From: Algibacter marinivivus
Lineage (GTDB): Bacteria; Bacteroidota; Bacteroidia; Flavobacteriales; Flavobacteriaceae
Assembly (NCBI RefSeq): GCF_003143755.1
Contig: NZ_QFRI01000001.1
Coordinates: 434,001 to 498,000, forward strand
Direction of reading: 5' to 3'
Length of the DNA stretch: 64,000 nt
Shown: in pieces, positions 58,400-64,000 of the stretch
Layout of the letters: each line of letters starts with the position of its first letter
Position numbering within the stretch: the first letter of the stretch is position 1
The notes under the pieces: generated by a model
Databases searched by the model: none
What the model saw: the letters and a program-made list of their open reading frames with translations, nothing else
What the model was told of the DNA's origin: nothing
Position numbers and translations under genes: made by a program

Positions 58400-58771
58400 A
58401 TGAATTCAAAAGTTTTTATGGTTCTAAGAATACTTCTGGGACTATTTGTTTTAGTTTTCGGACTAAACAAATTTCTACATTTTATTCCAATGGGAGAGAT
58501 GTCTGCTGATGCAGGTGCCTATTTTGGTGCATTGGTAAACACTAAAACATTAACACTAGTTGCTATTGTTGAAATTGTTGCAGGTTTAGCCTTAATTTTC
58601 AATAAATTTGGAGCTTTATTGGCTTTAATTTTAATGAGTATATCGGTAAACGCAGTATTATTTCATGCAACTTTAGCACCAGGAGATATAGCTGGGGCTC
58701 TAGTTTTACTTATTTTAAATGTTGTTGTACTTTACGGTTATAAAGACAAGTATAAAGATTTACTCAGTTAA
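58400..58771 (+). CDS. DoxX-family membrane protein
   Basis: 123 residues, four hydrophobic helices. Fits the DoxX family (small membrane proteins linked to quinone or thiosulfate metabolism in some bacteria): N-terminal VLRILLGLFVLVFGLNKFLH, ALVNTKTLTLVAIVEIVAGL, then two helices ending DKYKDLLS. Function here unknown. Terminator immediately after, so probably transcribed alone. Confidence 0.85.
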   Translation: MNSKVFMVLRILLGLFVLVFGLNKFLHFIPMGEMSADAGAYFGALVNTKTLTLVAIVEIVAGLALIFNKFGALLALILMSISVNAVLFHATLAPGDIAGALVLLILNVVVLYGYKDKYKDLLS

Positions 58772-58782
58772 TATAATTTGAT

Positions 58783-58813
58783 AAAAAAAGAGGCTTTTAC
58801 AGCCTCTTTTTTT
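58783..58813 (+). terminator. terminator after doxX-like gene
   Basis: AAAAGAGGCT (58785-58794 region) and AGCCTCTTTT (58801-58810) flank TTTAC; an A-run precedes and a T-run follows. A good intrinsic terminator, 12 bp after the stop codon. Confidence 0.9.
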
Positions 58814-58860
58814 ATGCTTAACTTTATACATATTAATCCCAAATTATTACGTTTATTGGT

Positions 58861-59346
58861 TTGAATTATTATTATCTACATAGAATAACACTACTAATCC
58901 TACTATCGCTTTTGTTTTGTTGTAAAAGCACAAAAAACAACTCTAGTAATCCTTCACAAATTGAAAATGAACCTAAAATTCTATTTTTAAATTATTCCAT
59001 AAAGAAGACAAGCACTGGTAAAAGAGAAATTACATTTATCAATAAAAAAATAGCAACAGGAAAAGTTAAGCAAAACCCTTTTGAAACTATTGAAAATGGA
59101 ATACCAAATGATTTAGTTTTTACTGAACTAAACAAGAAACAAAAGATCATAAACCAGCTATTAATTAAAAACCCTTTGGTTAAAAAAGTGGAATATGTAG
59201 ATGAATCAAAACGTTTTAAAACTAAAATTATTGATTTCGATGAAATGCAGTTCTCTATAAGGTTACAGCTTAAAAATGAGACTAAATATATAACAATTAG
59301 TAACTTTGCTGAAAATGAACCCCTCATTAAAACCCAAATCTGGTAA
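58861..59346 (+). CDS. small lipoprotein paired with M64 peptidase
   Basis: 161 residues. The only plausible start is TTG at 58861, giving MNYYYLHRITLLILLSLLFCC with lipobox LLFCC (Cys at about 20-21); a missing upstream ATG makes the start uncertain. The rest is Lys-rich with no recognised domain (KTSTGKREITFINKKIATGK). The stop lies 2 bp before the ATG of the metallopeptidase, indicating a two-gene operon. Possibly an anchor, inhibitor or chaperone of that peptidase; inference only. Confidence 0.65.
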   Translation: MNYYYLHRITLLILLSLLFCCKSTKNNSSNPSQIENEPKILFLNYSIKKTSTGKREITFINKKIATGKVKQNPFETIENGIPNDLVFTELNKKQKIINQLLIKNPLVKKVEYVDESKRFKTKIIDFDEMQFSIRLQLKNETKYITISNFAENEPLIKTQIW

Positions 59347-59348
59347 CT

Positions 59349-60743
59349 ATGAAACCTGTTTTATGCTTTCTCATATTCTTTTTTAATATCTCAATTTTAG
59401 TTGGACAAACCTTTGATGTGGAGGCTATAAAAGTTTCAGGAGATAATGATAAACGTATTAACCTTGTTTTTATGGGAGATGGTTACACCTTATTTGAATT
59501 AGATAAGTTTGTGACTGATGCTACCAATTTTTCTAATAGTTTATTTAGCCAAAGCCCATTTTCCGAATACGCAGATTATTTTAATGTTTACGCCATAAAA
59601 GTACCATCTAATGATAGTGGAACAGACCATCCAGGAACTGCTACAGACGTCACAGAACCTCACAACATCCCAATAAGTAACGTAGACACTTATTTTAACA
59701 CCTCATTTGATACAGCCAATATTCACAGGTTACTTTACACATATAGCTCATCTATAGTTTATGATGTTTTGGCTGATAATTTTCCGCAATATGACCAACC
59801 CATTATTATTGTTAACACTTCAGAATATGGAGGTGCTGGTGGCCCCTACGCTACTTCCTCTACAGGTAACAATGCCAATGAAATTGTTATACATGAAATA
59901 GGGCATTCGCTCTTTGATTTAAAGGATGAATATTATCCTGGAGATGGACTTGCTTCTGAAGCTATAAATATGACTCAAGAAACAGACCCTACTGTAGTAA
60001 GTTGGAAAAATTGGGTAGGCACAGATGGAGTTGGTATTTATCAACATAGTGGATCTGGTAATGCTACGAGTTGGTATAGGCCACATCAAAATTGTAAAAT
60101 GCGATATTTAGGTGTTCCATTTTGCTCTGTTTGTAAAGAAGGTATTATTGAAAAAATACATAGTTTAATTTCTCCTATTGATAATTATACACCAAATAAC
60201 AACACAGTTGACAACCCAACATTTCCACTTGATTTTCAACTTGATTTGATTAAGCCAAATCCGAATACGTTGGAAAGTGATTGGACTCTGAATAGCTCAA
60301 ACTTTGCAACAAACGTTGAAGATGTTTCCATAGAAGCAACTAATTTAATAGATGGTGCAAATACATTAACAGTTGTAGTGCATGATGGCACATCGTTTTT
60401 AAGAGTAGATAATCATGATAGTTTTCACGTCTATACAGTCACTTGGACAATAAATTATTCTTCGCTGAGTGTAGATGATATTGAAAGTGAAGTTAATAGT
60501 TATAATATTTCAATGTTTCCAAATCCAACTACTAATGTTTTGAATTTAAAGTTTGAAAGCAATACTGTTTCTGACTTAAATGTTGAAATAATGAGTATTG
60601 ACGGAAAAACTATTAATACTTCTAAGCTTTCTAATTATGAAAGCCAACAAGTTGACATTAGTAATTTAAGCCAAGGGGTGTATATTACTAATTTCTATTC
60701 TGGGAATGTTTTAATTGCAAGTAAGAGATTGGTTAAGAATTAA
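59349..60743 (+). CDS. M64-family metallopeptidase with T9SS sorting tail
   Basis: 464 residues. Signal peptide about 1-19 (ending SILVGQ). The zinc motif HEIGHSLFDLKDEYY places metal ligands at His182 and His186 with catalytic Glu183; the DEY and the later CKMRYLGVPFCSVCKEGI pair are typical of the M64 (IgA-peptidase-like) family, known from gut Clostridium and Bacteroidota. A C-terminal T9SS type A sorting domain (MFPNPTTNVLNLKFESN, then LSQGVYITNFYSGNVLI) predicts release or surface attachment. The actual substrate is unknown; in the family some cleave immunoglobulin A. Confidence 0.93.
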   Translation: MKPVLCFLIFFFNISILVGQTFDVEAIKVSGDNDKRINLVFMGDGYTLFELDKFVTDATNFSNSLFSQSPFSEYADYFNVYAIKVPSNDSGTDHPGTATDVTEPHNIPISNVDTYFNTSFDTANIHRLLYTYSSSIVYDVLADNFPQYDQPIIIVNTSEYGGAGGPYATSSTGNNANEIVIHEIGHSLFDLKDEYYPGDGLASEAINMTQETDPTVVSWKNWVGTDGVGIYQHSGSGNATSWYRPHQNCKMRYLGVPFCSVCKEGIIEKIHSLISPIDNYTPNNNTVDNPTFPLDFQLDLIKPNPNTLESDWTLNSSNFATNVEDVSIEATNLIDGANTLTVVVHDGTSFLRVDNHDSFHVYTVTWTINYSSLSVDDIESEVNSYNISMFPNPTTNVLNLKFESNTVSDLNVEIMSIDGKTINTSKLSNYESQQVDISNLSQGVYITNFYSGNVLIASKRLVKN

Positions 60744-60745
60744 TT

Positions 60746-61159
60746 TTATTCTAACTTTTCAAATGACAGAACCATTTTTCGACTATTTATATCTAATATT
60801 TTGAATTTTTTAAAACCCATTATAATTGGAATTGAAGTTTTCAAAATTTTATTTTCTGAATCTAAACTCCATTTACATTTTGATATTGATTTTCGATAAT
60901 CATTTCCGCATTTCCGCTGCATGTTTGTATGCTTTAAATTAATGACACCATTATTAGATATCTCCATTTTAAAACTATTCCTGTCTTTTTGATTACCTAT
61001 TTCCCTCTTAAAAACTAAATATCCATCAACGTTTCTAGATTCTTGTATCCAAGTTCCAACCAAATAATATCTGTACTTTTTTGAAAAATCATTCGGTTGA
61101 GAATAGCCATTCATAAAAAATAAAAAAAGCAATGGTATTATTACTAGTTTTAACTTCAT
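60746..61159 (-). CDS. small exported lipocalin-like protein
   Basis: 137 residues from ATG 61157-61159 (MKLKLVIIPLLFLFFMNGYS signal peptide); an in-frame Met at 61198 would overlap the upstream gene and adds 13 unrelated residues. After the signal come YYLVGTWIQESRNVDGYLVF and NSFKMEISNNGVINLKHTN, a beta-barrel pattern like lipocalin-type domains; four Cys and a short SKCKWSLDSENKI. Function unknown. Starts 1 bp after the stop of the DUF4136 gene, so the two form an operon. Convergent with the M64 gene, 2 bp apart. Confidence 0.7.
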   Translation of the reverse strand: MKLKLVIIPLLFLFFMNGYSQPNDFSKKYRYYLVGTWIQESRNVDGYLVFKREIGNQKDRNSFKMEISNNGVINLKHTNMQRKCGNDYRKSISKCKWSLDSENKILKTSIPIIMGFKKFKILDINSRKMVLSFEKLE

Positions 61160-61160
61160 T

Positions 61161-61682
61161 CTATTTTTCTGGAGGATATTTAGACAACACTTTTTCAACT
61201 ATAGCATTTAATCGTTCTTCTCTTTTTTCTGGAGTAGCTTTTGGGTTAAAACTAGATTCACTTATGGCTTGCCAAAAGAGTTGATTTTTATTTTCGTCAA
61301 CAAAATCAATGGTTATTTGTCGGTTTGTATTGGCTTGACCAATGGGTAACCCTATGGATATTCCTCCGCCAACATTTCTACCGCCTCCACCTACTCCAAC
61401 ACCAACCGTTTGCCTTTGTTGGCCTTGATATTCTGCACTTTTAATATCAATAAAAAAATCTGGGTTTTCTGAGATATTATACCCTCTTGATTCCATTTTT
61501 GCATCTATAGCATTTAGTAAACGTTTAGTATCTAATTCGCTTAAACCTGTTTCCATATTAGCATAATACTGGTAGGTTTTATAGCTATCAAAATTTGTGG
61601 TTTTATCATAATCATAATTTACATGAATTGGAGCACAGGATACTATAATTAAGGCTAGAATACTAATTTTTAGAAATCGCAT
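61161..61682 (-). CDS. DUF4136 lipoprotein
   Basis: 173 residues. Lipobox IIVSC (Cys at about 16). NYDYDKTTNFDSYKTYQYY and FFIDIKSAEYQGQQ with a Gly-rich stretch (GVGVGGGGRNVGGGISIGLP) are typical of DUF4136, a domain of unknown function in envelope lipoproteins, often involved with outer-membrane lipid transport in related groups. Located upstream of the lipocalin-like gene and next to repeat copy E. Confidence 0.88.
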   Translation of the reverse strand: MRFLKISILALIIVSCAPIHVNYDYDKTTNFDSYKTYQYYANMETGLSELDTKRLLNAIDAKMESRGYNISENPDFFIDIKSAEYQGQQRQTVGVGVGGGGRNVGGGISIGLPIGQANTNRQITIDFVDENKNQLFWQAISESSFNPKATPEKREERLNAIVEKVLSKYPPEK

Positions 61683-61743
61683 AGGTTTAATTTTATCTAA
61701 ATTTAATCAAAAATTATTCCAATGTTTCTTTTTAGTTCAGAAG

Positions 61744-61860
61744 TTGCGTTAGGGATAGCAGTGGAAAGCCCACAGCCTGATCCCGACCCCGATAGCTATC
61801 GGGGTTGGGATCAGTGCGAGGACTTGTAACGGATAGCCCGACCCTTGTGGTAACGCCCAA
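61744..61860 (+). repeat. intergenic repeat family, copy E (with nested palindrome)
   Basis: TTGCGTTAGGGATAGCAGTG at the left, GCGAGGACTTGTAACGGATA and GCCCGACCCTTGTGGTAACG at the right. Compared with copy B the central part is replaced by a 36-bp near-perfect palindrome at 61778-61813 (arms TGATCCCGACCCCGATAG and its partner, one G-T pair, no loop). It lies between divergent DUF4136 and sdpR-like genes. Confidence 0.88.
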
Positions 61861-61903
61861 AGAGCAAATCATTTTAACCTAAATATTTGCTAAATTAAAA
61901 TAA

Positions 61904-61925
61904 TATTTAGATATTTGTCTAAATA
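61904..61925. promoter_or_regulatory. operator-like inverted repeat upstream of sdpR
   Basis: TATTTAGA (61904-61911) and TCTAAATA (61918-61925) are 8-bp perfect arms around TATTTG, ending 8 bp before the start codon. The site fits an ArsR-type regulator repressing its own promoter; SdpR-family proteins are autorepressors. Confidence 0.65.
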
Positions 61926-61933
61926 CCTAATTA

Positions 61934-62188
61934 ATGAATTACTTATTTAAGGCATTAAATGATGAAACGAGGCGCGAAATTCTGGAATTGCTTAAGGATA
62001 AGGACATGACTGCGGGTGATATTGCTGATGCATTTAATATTTCGAAACCTAGTATCTCACATCATTTGGATATTTTGAAGCGTGCTGATTTGGTGACGAG
62101 TGAAAAGAGCGGACAGTTTATTACATACTCAATAAACACAACAATTCTGGAAGATGTATTGCAATGGATTTTAACCTTAAAAAAATAA
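61934..62188 (+). CDS. sdpR: ArsR-family autorepressor (SdpR-like)
   Basis: 84 residues, a single winged helix: EILELLKDKDMTAGDIADAF, then NISKPSISHHLDILKRADLV (recognition helix) and a beta-wing SEKSGQFITYSINTTILEDV. No metal-binding Cys, which fits the SdpR branch. SdpR represses its own operon with the SdpI membrane protein; the gene 4 bp downstream encodes an SdpI-like protein, and an inverted repeat lies 8 bp upstream of this start. Confidence 0.88.
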   Translation: MNYLFKALNDETRREILELLKDKDMTAGDIADAFNISKPSISHHLDILKRADLVTSEKSGQFITYSINTTILEDVLQWILTLKK

Positions 62189-62192
62189 AATA

Positions 62193-62834
62193 ATGAATTT
62201 TAAAAGAGAAATACCATTGATAATTATTGTTTTAATTCCGTTTATTTATTTGGCCTATATCTGGAGTTCGCTACCAGAAACGGTGCCAACACACTGGAAT
62301 TACAAAGGTGAAATTGATGATTGGGGTAGTAAAAATTCGCTGATACTTATTACTTTTTTACTATCGGCAGTTACTTATATTTTATTTACAATTATTCCAT
62401 TAATAGACCCGAAAAAACGCATACAAACCATGGGCAATAAATACCATAACTTAAAGTTTTTGATGGTGTTATTTATGTCTGCTTTAGCTATATTTATAAT
62501 TTACAGTGTAAAAGAACAATCTATAACCAACCCATCACTTGTAATTTTTGCTATTGGTATTTTATTTATGCTTTTAGGGAATTACATGAAAACCATAAAG
62601 GCGAATTATTTTATTGGGATAAGAACACCTTGGACTTTAGAAAACGAAAGTGTTTGGAAGCGTACTCATAAACTAGCTGGCAAATTGTGGTTTGTTGGTG
62701 GATTAGCTATTGCAATATCTAGCCTTACAGCTAGTAAGAAGTTTAATAGTATATTCTTTATTAGTGTTACACTATTAATTACTTTAATACCTTTTGTGTA
62801 TTCGTATTTAGAGTATAAAAAAATTAGGAAGTAA
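62193..62834 (+). CDS. SdpI-family membrane protein
   Basis: 213 residues, six hydrophobic helices. The N-terminal DUF1648 part (LPETVPTHWNYKGEIDDWGS) and the C-terminal SdpI signature GIRTPWTLENESVWKRTHKL with LAGKLWFVGGL are complete. In Bacillus, SdpI gives immunity to the SdpC toxin and relays toxin presence to SdpR by sequestering it at the membrane. There is no sdpC-like gene in the window, so a stress- or toxin-sensing role is inferred. Overlaps no other gene; convergent with obg. Confidence 0.9.
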   Translation: MNFKREIPLIIIVLIPFIYLAYIWSSLPETVPTHWNYKGEIDDWGSKNSLILITFLLSAVTYILFTIIPLIDPKKRIQTMGNKYHNLKFLMVLFMSALAIFIIYSVKEQSITNPSLVIFAIGILFMLLGNYMKTIKANYFIGIRTPWTLENESVWKRTHKLAGKLWFVGGLAIAISSLTASKKFNSIFFISVTLLITLIPFVYSYLEYKKIRK

Positions 62835-62864
62835 TTATTTTGTTTAAAACAGATAAGATATATC

Positions 62865-63863
62865 TTAATTGTTTAGCATCTTCCAGAGCATATCTTTTAA
62901 CTCAGTAATACCTTTTTGAGCAACAGATGAGATGAATATATATGGAATTGGTAGCTCATTATCTAGTTCAGTTTTTAATTCTGCTTGAAGTTCATCATCC
63001 AGCATATCGCTTTTTGAAATGGCAATGATACGCTCTTTATCAAGCATTTCTGGGTTATATCGCCTAAGTTCATCAAGTAAAATATCATACTGTTTTTTAA
63101 TATCTTGAGCATCGGCTGGAATTAGAAATAACAATATGGAGTTACGCTCAATATGTCGTAAAAAATAATGACCTAAACCTTTACCCTCTGCAGCACCCTC
63201 TATAATTCCAGGGATATCTGCCATAACAAAAGTTTGAAAATCTCGATATTTTACAATACCTAAATTAGGTTTAAGCGTGGTAAACTCGTAATCTGCAATT
63301 TTTGGTTTTGCAGATGTTACAACCGATAATAAAGTTGATTTCCCTGCATTAGGAAAGCCCACCAAACCAACATCTGCTAGCACTTTAAGTTCCATGGTTA
63401 CATACTTTTCTTCCATAGGAATACCAGGTTGCGCGTAACGTGGTGTTTGGTTTGTAGAACTCTTGAAATGCCAGTTTCCAAGACCGCCTTTACCCCCTTC
63501 AGCTAAGATTTGCTCTTCACCATCTTCGGTAATTTCAAAAAGGACATTATTAGTTTCGGTATCTCGGATAACAGTTCCTAAAGGCACATCTATGTATACA
63601 TCTTCTCCATCTGCACCAAAACTTCTTCCACTACTACCATGCTCTCCATGGCCAGCTCTCGAATGCTTTTTGAATTTTAAGTGCAATAAGGTCCAAAGAT
63701 TTGCTTTTCCTCTAACTATAACATGACCTCCACGACCACCATCTCCGCCATCTGGACCACCTTTTGTGATATATTTTTCGCGATGTAAATGAACAGAGCC
63801 TTTTCCTCCATTTCCGGAAGACACAAACATTTTTACGTAGTCTACAAAATTACCTTCAGTCAT
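62865..63863 (-). CDS. obgE: Obg-family GTPase
   Basis: 332 residues. Gly-rich Obg fold at about 1-158 ([40 protein letters not shown]) and G domain with G1 [15 protein letters not shown] (about 165), G3 [20 protein letters not shown] and G4-like AISKSD. It acts in 50S assembly and stress signalling. The C-terminal OCT domain of longer homologues is absent, as I expect for this phylum. Starts 106 bp after the end of adk, on the same strand. Confidence 0.97.
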   Translation of the reverse strand: MTEGNFVDYVKMFVSSGNGGKGSVHLHREKYITKGGPDGGDGGRGGHVIVRGKANLWTLLHLKFKKHSRAGHGEHGSSGRSFGADGEDVYIDVPLGTVIRDTETNNVLFEITEDGEEQILAEGGKGGLGNWHFKSSTNQTPRYAQPGIPMEEKYVTMELKVLADVGLVGFPNAGKSTLLSVVTSAKPKIADYEFTTLKPNLGIVKYRDFQTFVMADIPGIIEGAAEGKGLGHYFLRHIERNSILLFLIPADAQDIKKQYDILLDELRRYNPEMLDKERIIAISKSDMLDDELQAELKTELDNELPIPYIFISSVAQKGITELKDMLWKMLNN

Positions 63864-63969
63864 TTTAATGTTTATTTGTTAATCCGTGGATTCGTTTATT
63901 CGATTCTAAATCATTAACCTTTTAACTTTTTTATTAAAAGATAGACGAATAAACAAATAAACGTCTCTA

Positions 63970-64000
63970 TTATAATTTATCAATAACTGCGTTTAAACGT
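63970..64000 (-). CDS. adk: adenylate kinase, last residues only (rest outside window)
   Basis: On the minus strand the window edge reads CGT TTA AAC GCA GTT ATT GAT AAA TTA TAA, coding RLNAVIDKL and stop. Flavobacterial adenylate kinases, as I recall them, end ERLSxVIDxL, and adk commonly precedes obg in these genomes. Only nine residues are visible, so the call leans on position as much as sequence. Confidence 0.65.
   Translation of the reverse strand, partial: RLNAVIDKL

Overview
The window is an AT-rich chromosomal segment of a member of the Bacteroidota, almost certainly a flavobacterium (Flavobacteriaceae). Reasons: a SusC/SusD pair, type IX secretion (T9SS) sorting tails on two proteins, a DUF1800/DUF1501 pair, promoters of the TTG-type/TAnnTTTG class, weak Shine-Dalgarno use, and the order rplQ-carA-eno-gltA after the ribosomal operon. 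No tRNA, rRNA, CRISPR array, prophage or insertion sequence was seen.

Layout. 1-3345: truncated DUF1800 gene, DUF1501 T9SS cargo and two small membrane-anchored proteins. 3446-11092: argS, a TPR-sensor histidine kinase, the citrulline hydrolase ctlX, a Kelch protein and a second amidinotransferase-fold hydrolase. 11242-15257: gltA, eno and carA on the minus strand. 15369-32701: a minus-strand block of translation genes (rpsL-rpsG-fusA-rpsJ, then the S10, spc and alpha clusters with secY, infA, rpmJ, rpoA, rplQ), led by a clear promoter upstream of rpsL and closed by a terminator after rplQ. Two more hairpins with T-runs lie inside the block, after rpsJ and after rpsK. 32880-41095: a TamA/BamA-like outer-membrane protein, then a SusC-SusD-lipoprotein-lipoprotein nutrient-uptake operon ending in a terminator. 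41172-51702: rlmB, a rhomboid protease, rarA, an unknown coiled-coil protein, a HAD nucleotidase, a degenerate polysaccharide-deacetylase-like protein, radC, a PaiB-like protein, a small membrane protein, mpl and a TPR protein. 51921-60743: a 2126-residue alpha-2-macroglobulin-like protein, DoxX, a small lipoprotein and an M64-family T9SS metallopeptidase. 60746-62834: two small envelope proteins and an SdpR-SdpI regulator/membrane pair. 62865-64000: obg and the last codons of adk.

The most unusual signals are not genes. Five copies of an intergenic repeat of about 70-120 bp share the same two ends (GCGTTAGGG and GACCCTTGTGGTAACGC) with variable centres; two copies carry extra nested palindromes. 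Separately, two 22-bp palindromic elements with the same core (AGCGCAGTCGA) but different stems lie inside the macroglobulin reading frame and are translated in the same frame (both give SAVE). The same protein carries, just before its A2M domain, a segment resembling the N-terminus of a SusC receptor (carboxypeptidase-like domain, TonB-box-like motif, start of plug). These three observations are the best candidates for follow-up.
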